In this document: positions 38,081 through 46,300 of the stretch, one piece after another
Numbering within the stretch: the stretch's first letter is position 1
Layout of the letters: the number at the start of each line of letters is the position of its first letter
Assembly (NCBI GenBank): GCA_016930645.1
Contig: JAFGGH010000030.1
Coordinates: forward strand, 1-50,263
Length of the DNA stretch: 50,263 nt
Reading direction: 5' to 3'
Origin: Sedimentisphaerales bacterium
GTDB taxonomy: Bacteria; Planctomycetota; Phycisphaerae; Sedimentisphaerales; Anaerobacaceae
Made by a program: the position numbers and the translations under genes
Notes under the pieces: generated by a model
Databases searched by the model: none
Seen by the model: the letters and a program-made list of their open reading frames with translations, nothing else
Told to the model about the DNA's origin: nothing

Positions 38081-39631
38081 ATGAGTAAGCTAACAAACGA
38101 GACTATTGCGATACTGGATTTTGGCAGTCAGTATGTTCAGCTAATCGCCCGGCGTGTGCGCGAGCAGAACGTCTATTCTGTAATATGCCGCGCCGATACT
38201 CCTGCCGAAGATTTGGCGCAGATGAACCTGAAAGGCATCATTCTTTCCGGCGGCCCGGCATCGGTCAACGACGCCGATGCACCGCGATGCGATGAAAAAA
38301 TATTCGGGCTTGGCGTGCCGATTCTCGGAATCTGCTACGGTATGCAGCTTGGCTGCCAGGTTCTTGGGGCAAACGTAACTGGCGCAGAAAAACGAGAATA
38401 CGGCAGAACCAGCCTGAAGATAATTGACGGCTCCGATTTGTTTTCGAATCTTCCTGGTACGATACAGGCCTGGGCCTCGCACGGCGACCAGATAGGCAAG
38501 CTCGGCGGCGACTTTATCAGCCTTGCCAGTACCGATAACTGCCTGTATGCGGCGGTGCGGCACAGGGACAAACCGTTCTACGGCGTGCAGTTCCATCCGG
38601 AAGTATCGCACACGCCCCAAGGCACACAAATCCTGCGAAATTTCCTTTATGACATCTGCGAGTGTTCCGGCGACTGGAAAATGAGCGACTTTGTCGAAAA
38701 TACCGTCAATGCCGTCAAAAAGCAGGTCGGCGATTCCACCGTGATATGCGGCTTATCAGGCGGGGTGGATTCCTCAGTAGTTGCTTCTCTGCTACACAAA
38801 GCTGTCGGTGACCGGCTTGTTTGCATCTTTGTAGATAACGGCCTGCTTAGAAAAGGCGAGCGCGAACAGGTCATCTCGACCTTCAAAGACCATTTTCATA
38901 TCGACCTGCGTGTAGTCGATTGGTCGAGGCAGTTCCTGGGTAAGCTAAAAGGCGTAACCGACCCGCAACAGAAACGCAGGCTCATCGGCCACGAATTTAT
39001 CAAAGCCTTCAAATCCGAGGCCCTGAAAATTAAAGACGCCAGGTTTCTCGCCCAGGGCACCCTGTATCCCGACGTAATCGAGTCAGGCCACAAAGACGGC
39101 AACCCAGCCGCAAACATCAAGCTGCACCATAACGTAGGCGGTCTGCCCGAACAACTGGATTTTGAATTGGTCGAACCGTTGCGGGACTTATTCAAAGATG
39201 AAGTACGGCTCGTCGGTGAGTACTTAGGCCTGCCCGAAGATATAGTCTGGCGGCATCCGTTCCCCGGCCCGGGTCTTGCGGTCAGAATCATCGGTGAGGT
39301 AACACCCCAAAGGCTTGAAGTGCTGCGTGCCGCCGATGAAGTCCTCATAGATGAAATCAAATCCGCTAAATTTTACAGGAAAATATCCCAGGCCTTGTGC
39401 GTGCTGCTTCCTGTTTCGACCGTCGGTGTTATGGGTGATGAGCGGAGCTATGAAAATGTAATCGCTGTCCGGTGTGTTGAGACTCTCGATTTTATGACTG
39501 CCGATTTTTCGCAGATTCCATACAGCGTGCTTGGTGCTATATCCAGCAGAATTATCAATGAAGTCCGTGGCGTCAATCGCGTCGTATATGACATTTCTTC
39601 CAAACCGCCCGCCACAATCGAGTGGGAATGA
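38081..39631 (+). CDS. guaA: GMP synthase (glutamine-hydrolysing)
   Basis: A 516-residue enzyme that aminates XMP to GMP. The N-terminal amidotransferase has GICYGMQLG with nucleophile C85 and FHPEVSHTP with the His-Glu pair. The ATP pyrophosphatase has [13 protein letters not shown]; the C terminus ends in [14 protein letters not shown], the conserved dimerisation tail. It sits about 1.2 kb after guaB and is convergent with the hypF-hypC genes. Confidence 0.97.
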   Translation: MSKLTNETIAILDFGSQYVQLIARRVREQNVYSVICRADTPAEDLAQMNLKGIILSGGPASVNDADAPRCDEKIFGLGVPILGICYGMQLGCQVLGANVTGAEKREYGRTSLKIIDGSDLFSNLPGTIQAWASHGDQIGKLGGDFISLASTDNCLYAAVRHRDKPFYGVQFHPEVSHTPQGTQILRNFLYDICECSGDWKMSDFVENTVNAVKKQVGDSTVICGLSGGVDSSVVASLLHKAVGDRLVCIFVDNGLLRKGEREQVISTFKDHFHIDLRVVDWSRQFLGKLKGVTDPQQKRRLIGHEFIKAFKSEALKIKDARFLAQGTLYPDVIESGHKDGNPAANIKLHHNVGGLPEQLDFELVEPLRDLFKDEVRLVGEYLGLPEDIVWRHPFPGPGLAVRIIGEVTPQRLEVLRAADEVLIDEIKSAKFYRKISQALCVLLPVSTVGVMGDERSYENVIAVRCVETLDFMTADFSQIPYSVLGAISSRIINEVRGVNRVVYDISSKPPATIEWE

Positions 39632-39788
39632 CTAGCCGCTTGGGAGTTGGTTAGCCTCACCGGGCAGCCTATGTGAAGAAAAAGCGCCTTGACCTGGCCG
39701 CCGCAGGCAGGGCTTTGGGCGCCCTGATTACAGGTGAGAATCCGGGCTATGCTGCTATTCAGGCTTTTGCCATACACGTAGCTGTCGA

Positions 39789-39929
39789 TTACGTAAGTAA
39801 TATTGGTACTACTCCCGAAGCTGCGGCAGGCAGCAACGTGGTCTTAGCGCTGAAGCGATTGCCAATCGCGTCAACAACCGCGTTATCGCCTTTTAACTCA
39901 ACTATTCTTGCCGGTACTGCTAAACACAT
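39789..39929 (-). pseudogene. hypC: Shortened HypC hydrogenase maturation gene
   Basis: Overlapping the last 10 bases of hypF is a 46-codon frame starting MCLAVPARIVELKGD and continuing AVVDAIGNRFSAKTTLLP, which is the N half of HypC, including the essential Cys2 after the start Met. HypC is normally about 75-90 residues, with a GDYV(I/L)VH..FAI segment after the LLP region. Here the frame ends soon after LLP at 39789. A different minus frame continues with TYVIDSYVY but is not convincing. Probably a frameshifted or truncated gene, or one sequencing error. Confidence 0.6.
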
Positions 39930-42499
39930 AATTCGCCGCTTCCGTCTTCGCCCTTCGGGCTACGCCGGACAAGCGTTTCTCGTTGTCCAACGCGCTTTGC
40001 ACCGATTGCTGCCTGGCCTAAGGAGATTCCGCCGTCATTGCTCGGTACCAAGCTGTTAAATAATACGTCAAAACCGTCTTTCTTCAAGGTTTTAATCAGC
40101 CGATTAGCCAAATACCTGTTACAGAAAACACCCCCGCTAAGCGCAACCTTATTTAGCTCTGTTGCCTCTCTTGCCTTTCCTGCCATCTCCGATAACGCCT
40201 CGGCGAGGGTATTGTGAAATTTCGCCGATATAACCGATACATCCGTTCCAGCCTGAACATCATCGATTATCCGGCAAATCATTTTACGCAAATCAATCAA
40301 CGCGGGTTTACTCTTAGTTACTATTTCAAAATCATAGTTTTGTTCCCCCGCTTCTTGCTTTCGCCTGCTGCCTCGTCTTGCGACGAGAGTCGCAGAGGCA
40401 AGCAAGAAAGCAGCGGGGGTTCCTGATATGGCCGCCTCCAACGCCATCGGTAATTGAGCTTCAAAATTATTCTTACTGCCAAGCCCGACCATAGCCGCCA
40501 CCGCGTCAAACACCCTCCCTAAGCTGGATGTATCTATTGTGTTTATTCCTTTTCTAATCTGCTCAACAATGAGCCATTGCTTTTGTTTATCAGGTTCGAT
40601 TCTGTCTAACAACCAGCTAAATTTCTCTAAGTTGAATCGTTCACCATAGGTATAAGTCAATAATCCCAAAACGCTGCGTATCGCCTCTTTTGAAGCAGCA
40701 TCTCCTCCGGGCAGCGGATAATATGCCAGATGCCCAAACCGCTCAAAGCCTTCCAAATCCGCAATAAGACATTCGCAGCCCCAAATTTTCCCATCTGTTC
40801 CATAACCTGTCCCGTCACACTCCAGCCCGATTACCTTTTCGTCGAGCTCATATTCAGCCAAAACTGATGCGATATGTGCCCAGTGATGCTGAACTCTAAT
40901 CAGTTCAACATTTTTTAATGACTGAGTCCCGATAAATCGGGAGCTTGACAGATAACCAGGATGTAAATCACAAACTATCACTTCCGGTTTTATCTCAAAC
41001 AATTGTTTTAAGTGACCAACCGAATCGACATAGTGATGATAAACTTCAGCATCTTCCAGGTCGCCTATATGCTCACTGCAAATCATTTGATTTCGCTTTA
41101 CAAGGCAGAAGGTGTTTTTCATATCAGCACCTGCCGCAAAAACATCTTTTTTGGCGGCTGAATTTGTAATTATTGGCGTCGGTACATATCCCCGTGCTCT
41201 TCGAAGCAGGACAGGCTGGCCATCTATAAAATGCACAATCGAATCATCTACCTGGCGGTAAATCTCCCTGTCGTGCATAACAAAGGCATCGGCAATTGCG
41301 CCGAGCCTTTCAATCGCAAGAGCATTTTTACATATCAAAGGCTCATCAGAGATATTGCCGCTTGTCATCACCAGAATCTCTAAGCCTTCGCCTGCCCCCG
41401 CGTCTTCCGACACAAGTCGGGGCGGCGGGGCAAAGAGCATATAATGAAGCGGAGCGTAACAAAGCATAAACCCGAATGAGCTGACTCCCTCGGCAACAGA
41501 CTCTGCGATTCCATTCGGTTCTTTCTTAGGCAATAGAACAATCGGGCTTTCCGCACTTTTCAAAACCTTCTCAGCCAACTCGTCAACCAAAGCATAATTC
41601 TTTATCTTCTCTATCGAGTCGGCCATCATCGCAAAAGGCTTGTGGTCTCGCTTTTTTCTTTCGCGCAATCTTAAAACTGCTTCATTATCAAGGGCATTGA
41701 CAGCCAGGTGAAATCCGCCTATTCCCTTGATCGCTAATATATTTCCGTCAAGTAACATCCGGGCAGCTTTGCGGACAACCTGGTCGTTTTCTTTTTCTCC
41801 CGATAAATCGGGATTACCCTTGTTATCCGTTAGCCAAATCTTCGGCCCGCAAACCGGACACGCCACCGGCTGGGCGTGAAATCGCCGGTCGGCAACATCC
41901 TTGTATTGGCTGGCGCATTGTTCACACATCGCGAATTCCGACATCGTGGTATTTGGCCGGTCATAGGGTATGGTCTTTACTATCGAATATCTCGGCCCGC
42001 AGTTAGTGCAGTTAATAAACGGATAAGCATACCTGAAATCTTTTGGCTCCCGCATTTCCCGCAGGCAGTCTTCGCAGGCTGCGATATCGGCAGTTACCTG
42101 TAAAAGTGCCGTCCCCTCCGAATCGCTCTGACTAATAACAAATTCGCTTTCACCATCAACAACATCAATGTCGACAACGTCAAGCGTTCTTATATCGGAT
42201 AAAGCCGGCAGATCGTTTCCTGCTTTAAGCCCGGCTTCCCCCTCCCGATGCATCGGGATATCGGGATTCGCCGAGGAGAGCCGGTTTACAAATTCTGACA
42301 AATTTTCGCTGTTGCCCTGAACCTCGACAGTAACGCCTTTAGTATCGTTATAGACAAATCCCGTTAGATCCAGCCTGGTTGCCAGCCTGTAAACAGCAGG
42401 CCGAAAACCTATCCCCTGCACACGCCCGGTTATCAATATCTTCCGTCTTTGGCTCAAAAAATCCTTTCTCTTAGTATTAACATCAAGAGAATAGAACAT
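39920..42499 (-). CDS. hypF: Carbamoyltransferase HypF
   Basis: HypF makes the carbamoyl group that becomes the cyanide ligand of NiFe hydrogenase. Domain order is acylphosphatase (GRVQGIGFRPAVYR, about 25-115), two zinc fingers (CEDC/CTNC and CEQC/CPVC), a YrdC-like module (IKGIGGFHLAVNA near 265-, ending VMTSGNISDEPL), and the Kae1/HypF C-terminal module (GLECDGTGYGTDGKIWG and SGGVFCNRYLANRL). At 859 residues it is roughly 100 longer than usual. Five palindromic insertions at residues about 81-86, 229-234, 356-369, 520-525 and 694-719 account for part of the excess. hypC overlaps its 3' end; hypD, hypE and the hydrogenase are not visible. Confidence 0.95.
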   Translation of the reverse strand: MFYSLDVNTKRKDFLSQRRKILITGRVQGIGFRPAVYRLATRLDLTGFVYNDTKGVTVEVQGNSENLSEFVNRLSSANPDIPMHREGEAGLKAGNDLPALSDIRTLDVVDIDVVDGESEFVISQSDSEGTALLQVTADIAACEDCLREMREPKDFRYAYPFINCTNCGPRYSIVKTIPYDRPNTTMSEFAMCEQCASQYKDVADRRFHAQPVACPVCGPKIWLTDNKGNPDLSGEKENDQVVRKAARMLLDGNILAIKGIGGFHLAVNALDNEAVLRLRERKKRDHKPFAMMADSIEKIKNYALVDELAEKVLKSAESPIVLLPKKEPNGIAESVAEGVSSFGFMLCYAPLHYMLFAPPPRLVSEDAGAGEGLEILVMTSGNISDEPLICKNALAIERLGAIADAFVMHDREIYRQVDDSIVHFIDGQPVLLRRARGYVPTPIITNSAAKKDVFAAGADMKNTFCLVKRNQMICSEHIGDLEDAEVYHHYVDSVGHLKQLFEIKPEVIVCDLHPGYLSSSRFIGTQSLKNVELIRVQHHWAHIASVLAEYELDEKVIGLECDGTGYGTDGKIWGCECLIADLEGFERFGHLAYYPLPGGDAASKEAIRSVLGLLTYTYGERFNLEKFSWLLDRIEPDKQKQWLIVEQIRKGINTIDTSSLGRVFDAVAAMVGLGSKNNFEAQLPMALEAAISGTPAAFLLASATLVARRGSRRKQEAGEQNYDFEIVTKSKPALIDLRKMICRIIDDVQAGTDVSVISAKFHNTLAEALSEMAGKAREATELNKVALSGGVFCNRYLANRLIKTLKKDGFDVLFNSLVPSNDGGISLGQAAIGAKRVGQRETLVRRSPKGEDGSGELCV
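40345..40419. repeat. 75-bp hairpin element inserted in frame in hypF
   Basis: Long imperfect palindrome: CCCCCGCT...CAGCGGGGG outer arms, CTTGCTT/AAGCAAG, GCCT/AGGC, CTGC/GCAG and CTCGTC/GACGAG around a TTGC loop. It is 75 bp, or 25 codons, and encodes residues about 694-719 (the AAFLLASATLVARRGSRRKQ-like stretch) in a variable loop before YDFEIV. Confidence 0.7.
40927..40942. repeat. CCCGAT/ATCGGG palindrome inside hypF
   Basis: TCCCGAT-AA-ATCGGGA, perfect arms, read in frame at residues about 520-525 (SSRFIGTQS). Confidence 0.7.
41393..41432. repeat. 40-bp hairpin element inside hypF
   Basis: Arms TGCCCC/GGGGCA with an inner CCGAC-ACAA-GTCGG stem. It encodes residues about 356-369 (PPPRLVSEDAGAG) inserted just before the ILVMTSGN motif. 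Confidence 0.65.
41798..41813. repeat. CCCGAT/ATCGGG palindrome inside hypF
   Basis: TCCCGAT-AA-ATCGGGA, identical to the copy at 40927, read in frame at residues about 229-234 (GNPDLSGEK). Confidence 0.7.
42243..42258. repeat. CCCGAT/ATCGGG palindrome inside hypF
   Basis: TCCCGAT-GC-ATCGGGA followed by a half copy TATCGGGAT. Read in frame at residues about 81-86 (ANPDIPMHREGE), after the acylphosphatase core. Confidence 0.7.
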
Positions 42500-42550
42500 T
42501 ATAACTTACAGGTGCGATAATTCCAAATCATGCAAAAGGCCGCGGCTAAT

Positions 42551-42577
42551 AAAAAAACCCGCCAAAAAGACGGGCTT
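42551..42577 (-). terminator. Terminator of smc
   Basis: On the minus strand GCCCGTC, a T-rich loop and GGCGGG (one internal mismatch) are followed by TTTTTTT (42557-42551). It lies just past the smc stop and before hypF. Confidence 0.75.
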
Positions 42578-42604
42578 ATCTCAATAAACAAAAGCCGGTT
42601 AGCA

Positions 42605-45600
42605 CTACGCCACCGCAGCTTGTTCTTCGGGTTCGTACTGGTCAAACTGAACGCTGATTTTCTTACTTACGCCCTTGGTCTGCATAGTAATTCCGTAGAG
42701 CATATCGGCGATACTCATTGTGCGTTTGGCGTGGGTTATTACGATGAACTGCGAATCTTTCTGGAACTCGCGAATCATCATATTGAACCTCTCGTTGTTG
42801 GCTTCATCCAGGGCCGCGTCCACCTCATCAAGAAAACAGAATGGTGAAGGCTTACTCTTAAATACAGCAAACAAAAGCGCTATAGCTGTCATCGATTTCT
42901 CGCCGCCTGATAACAGCGAAATGCTCCGAGTCTCTTTTCCCGGGGGTTTGGCGATAATTTCAATACCGGCATCGAGAATATCCTCGGCCTCCTCCAGAAT
43001 GATGTCAGCCTTGCCGCCGCTGAACAGCTTACGGAATATCTGCTGAAAATTGGTTCGAATTTCCTCGAAGGTTTGCTGAAATTTCTCTCTGCTTTTTTTG
43101 TTGAGCCGGTTAATTAACTGCTGAAGCTGTCCTTTGCTGCTGTTCAAATCCTGTACCTGGGAACTTAAAAACTCCTGCCGTTGTTCAAGGTTTTCCTGTT
43201 CACTTATGGCGTCGAGATTTACATTGCCAAGCCTGTCAATTTTGCTCCTCAATTCAGTGATTTCCTCACGCACAGCTTCCCAATCGATCCCGACTGGTCG
43301 GGACTGCTGGTAATTCCTGAACTCTTCCGCCAGGTCGAGTTTCAGCTCATCCAGCACTCTTTCAACCAAATCCTGTTGTTTAACTTCAAGCTGGCCCAGG
43401 GCAACTTTCAGCTCGCTCATTTGCTCTTCAATCTCGGATTGCTCAGAACGTTTTTGGCGAACAATCTCTTCGGTATGTTTTTGTTTGGCCAAAAGCTCTT
43501 CGACCTCACCGTGAAGCCGTCTGCTGTCTTGCTGAGTCTGCTCTTTCTCAATATATAACTGCGATACCGCCGACTCACTGTTTAATATATCCTTTTTAGC
43601 CGTCTCTGCCTGCTCGATGCAGGTTTGGATTTCGGTCTTTGCCGCGCCCTCGGAGGATTCATTGCTTTGAATCTGCTTTTGCAGCGAATCAATATTCTGG
43701 TCAAGTCCTTTCAATTGCTGGTTTATCTGCCCAACTGATATTTTAAGCTCGATAAGGTTTTCATTTTGCTGCTGCAGAAGGATTTTCTTCTCTTCGAATT
43801 CTCTTTCGAGCCGCTCTATTTCCTCAGTTCTCTGATTATTGACCTTTTCCAGCTCTTCGAGATTTTGTTTCGAGTGGTACTGACGCTTGACCGATTGAGC
43901 GATCTGTTCTTCAAGCATCTCAATTTCGCCGTTAATTAAAGGCTGTTCTTCCTGCAAACGCTTAATGTCCTGCTCTAAAAACGAAATCCTCGATGTAACT
44001 TCGGTCTTTTCTGTGCTGGATTCGTAAATAGCCGTCCGCAGCTCTTTCCGTAACTTTTCGAGATGCTCTTTACTTTGGCTATTATTAGCAATCTGCTGCT
44101 GGAGAGTTATTATTTCCGATTCGGTATTGTTAATTATCTCCTGAAGCTGCCGCAGGCGGCTTTTTCTCGAAATCAGGCCCCCGGCCTTACCTACAGGACC
44201 GAGCTTAATAGTGCCGTCCCTTCCCAGAAGCTCTCCCTTTAAGGTTACAAATTCGTATTCTGCCGGCAGTTCGCCCGCCAGTTTCAACGCCGAATCAATA
44301 GAATCGACAAGAAGCGATTTACCCAGAAGCGACCACGCAAGCGGAGCAAACCTGCTTTCAAAACTCACAAACTCGGCGAGCCTGCCCTTTATTTCAGGAT
44401 ATTTCGATAAATCTATTGACTCACTGAATTTCTCGACGCGGTCGGTACAAATAAAATTAACTCTGCCGTCAAGCTTATCAATTGTATCACTATCAGCAAG
44501 CAGGGTACTGCTGTCACCGACCACAATCGAATCTGTTTTGCCTTCAAGGCAGGCCTCGACCGCAGCGGCATATTTGACATCGGCGATTATAGCGTCTGCT
44601 ACAAGCCCCTCGACATAGCTGAAACTGTTTTCTTTATTTCGGCCTTCGAGAATGCTTTTAACTGTCGCCGCCAGGCCTTCCCTTCGATTCTCCATATCCG
44701 AAAGAATATTAATCTCGCTTGTAAGCGCGCTTCGCGTCTCTTTGGCCTGTGCCAATCTTCTGGCGTCAGCTTCTATAAGCTCGCTTACTTTTTGTGCCTT
44801 CTTTTTTTGAATTTCCAGGCTGTCGTTTAACTCTGTGATATTCTTTTCAACGTCCGCCGCCCTTGCCTGGTATTGCGCTTTTTCGGTAAGTATCTTTTCA
44901 AGCTGCTGTTTGGCGATGTCGGCCCTGCTGCTTAAACGGTCCTTCTGGCTGGAAAGGCTCTGACGATGGTCCGAAAGACTCTGCAGCTCGTTATGAAGCT
45001 GGGCGGTTCTTCTGACAATATCAATAACACCGCTTTTTTCATCCTCGAGTTTTGCTTCAAGTTCCGAACACTCAGCGGCAATAACGCTGATTTTTTCCTG
45101 TAACCGCCCTAACTCGCTTGTCTTCTCATGGAGTAATTTATCACAGTCAGTTTTTTCCTTTTTGTAGCGGACAAGGTCCTCGATAACAAGTTCCTGACTC
45201 TGCCTTGCCTTTTCAACACGCACCAAAGCGTTTTGCTTTCTTTCGCCAAGCTCATTGATACGGCTGCGAAGAAACTCTATTCTCTGCTGGTGCTGCTCGA
45301 TTTTACTCTTTATGCTAACAAAAGAATTGTCCGTTTTATTAATGCGGTTTTCAGTCTCTATTGCCAACTCGCTGATTGAGCTCATTAACGCGTCATTCTT
45401 TGCCAGTTCGCTCGCCACCTCTCCGAAATGCCGCTGTACCCTGCTAAGTTCTTCTTTCTTTTCTGAAATTGACCTTTCGAGTTTGGCGTACTCGACAAGC
45501 GAATAATTGACCTGAAGCTCTCTCAGCCTTTCGGTGTATTTGAGATAACTGCGTGCCTTGCCTGCCTGGTGTTTGACGCTCCGAAGGCTCTTCTCCACTT

Positions 45601-46189
45601 CCTGCAAAATATCGGCAAGCCGCAGAAGATTCTGCTCGGTCCGCTCGAGTTTGCGCAAAGCCTCTTTTTTGTGGGCCTTGTATTTGCTTATTCCCGCTGC
45701 CTCTTCAAAAATATTTCTCCGGTCAATCTTCGATGCGTTCAAAAGCTGGTTAATCTGCCCCTGCTCGATAATCGAGTATGCCTTCGCCCCGACACCGGTA
45801 TCCATAAACATTTCTTTAATGTCACGCAGACGGCAAATATTGTTATTTATAAGATATTCACTTTCACCGCTTCGGTAAATCCGACGTGTTATCTGCACAT
45901 TTTCAGCTTCAATAGGAAGCGCCCCAGCCGTATTGGAGAAAAACAGGCCTACTTCAGCGCTGGCCATTGCTTTCCTGCTGCTGCTGCCGGAAAATATTAC
46001 GTCTGCCATATGACCGCTGCGCAGGCTTTTTACGCTCTGCTCGCCGAGAACCCATTTCACCGCATCGACTACATTGCTCTTGCCGCAGCCGTTAGGGCCT
46101 ACAATCGCGGTTATTGGAAAATTAAAATTCAGTTCCGTCTTGTCCGCAAAGCTCTTAAAGCCGTTCAACTCAATTTTTTCAAGTCTCAT
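42605..46189 (-). CDS. smc: Chromosome partition protein SMC
   Basis: A 1194-residue SMC ATPase (start at 46189, MRLEKIELNGFKSFADKT, following AGGGG; the longer open frame from 46213 begins within a palindrome). The Walker A motif is GPNGCGKSN, with long coiled coils on both sides of a hinge at about 515-670 (GREGLAATVKS... to GRDGTIKLGPVGKAGGLISRK). The signature LLSGGEKS and Walker B FCFLDEVDAALDE lie near the C terminus. SMC with ScpA/B organises and segregates the chromosome. Residues about 963-968 are encoded by a palindrome at 43288. The usual terminator follows. Confidence 0.96.
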   Translation of the reverse strand: MRLEKIELNGFKSFADKTELNFNFPITAIVGPNGCGKSNVVDAVKWVLGEQSVKSLRSGHMADVIFSGSSSRKAMASAEVGLFFSNTAGALPIEAENVQITRRIYRSGESEYLINNNICRLRDIKEMFMDTGVGAKAYSIIEQGQINQLLNASKIDRRNIFEEAAGISKYKAHKKEALRKLERTEQNLLRLADILQEVEKSLRSVKHQAGKARSYLKYTERLRELQVNYSLVEYAKLERSISEKKEELSRVQRHFGEVASELAKNDALMSSISELAIETENRINKTDNSFVSIKSKIEQHQQRIEFLRSRINELGERKQNALVRVEKARQSQELVIEDLVRYKKEKTDCDKLLHEKTSELGRLQEKISVIAAECSELEAKLEDEKSGVIDIVRRTAQLHNELQSLSDHRQSLSSQKDRLSSRADIAKQQLEKILTEKAQYQARAADVEKNITELNDSLEIQKKKAQKVSELIEADARRLAQAKETRSALTSEINILSDMENRREGLAATVKSILEGRNKENSFSYVEGLVADAIIADVKYAAAVEACLEGKTDSIVVGDSSTLLADSDTIDKLDGRVNFICTDRVEKFSESIDLSKYPEIKGRLAEFVSFESRFAPLAWSLLGKSLLVDSIDSALKLAGELPAEYEFVTLKGELLGRDGTIKLGPVGKAGGLISRKSRLRQLQEIINNTESEIITLQQQIANNSQSKEHLEKLRKELRTAIYESSTEKTEVTSRISFLEQDIKRLQEEQPLINGEIEMLEEQIAQSVKRQYHSKQNLEELEKVNNQRTEEIERLEREFEEKKILLQQQNENLIELKISVGQINQQLKGLDQNIDSLQKQIQSNESSEGAAKTEIQTCIEQAETAKKDILNSESAVSQLYIEKEQTQQDSRRLHGEVEELLAKQKHTEEIVRQKRSEQSEIEEQMSELKVALGQLEVKQQDLVERVLDELKLDLAEEFRNYQQSRPVGIDWEAVREEITELRSKIDRLGNVNLDAISEQENLEQRQEFLSSQVQDLNSSKGQLQQLINRLNKKSREKFQQTFEEIRTNFQQIFRKLFSGGKADIILEEAEDILDAGIEIIAKPPGKETRSISLLSGGEKSMTAIALLFAVFKSKPSPFCFLDEVDAALDEANNERFNMMIREFQKDSQFIVITHAKRTMSIADMLYGITMQTKGVSKKISVQFDQYEPEEQAAVA
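43288..43303. repeat. CCCGAC/GTCGGG palindrome inside smc
   Basis: TCCCGAC-TG-GTCGGGA, perfect 7-bp arms, read in frame as QQSRPVGIDW in the second SMC coiled coil (residues about 963-968). Confidence 0.65.
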
Positions 46190-46200
46190 ATATCCCCTGA

Positions 46201-46218
46201 TCCCGAAGTACATCGGGA
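46201..46218. repeat. CCCGA/TCGGG palindrome upstream of smc
   Basis: TCCCGA-AGTACA-TCGGGA, 6-bp arms, 12 bp before the smc ATG on the minus strand. It lies inside the longer open frame, where it would be read as YFGIR. Confidence 0.6.
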
Positions 46219-46300
46219 CTGTCCGATAACAACTTCCCGAATGCTCAAACTTCAGCTTTTGGGAAAAATAGTACTTGTTTTATCGGCCTGAAAAGCGTTT

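Noticed and set aside
39448-39777. Minus-strand open frame reading [15 protein letters not shown]
   Set aside because: It is antisense to the guaA 3' end and matches a common spurious translation of that conserved sequence; only its upstream part was considered as a possible hypC tail and it is not convincing.
39673-40059. Plus-strand open frame of 128 codons antisense to the hypF end and hypC
   Set aside because: It is the complement of hypF and hypC coding sequence and has no start signal or family match.
42605-46213. smc start at 46213 (longest open frame)
   Set aside because: The first eight codons lie in a palindrome; MRLEKIELNGF at 46189, with AGGGG upstream, is the family start.
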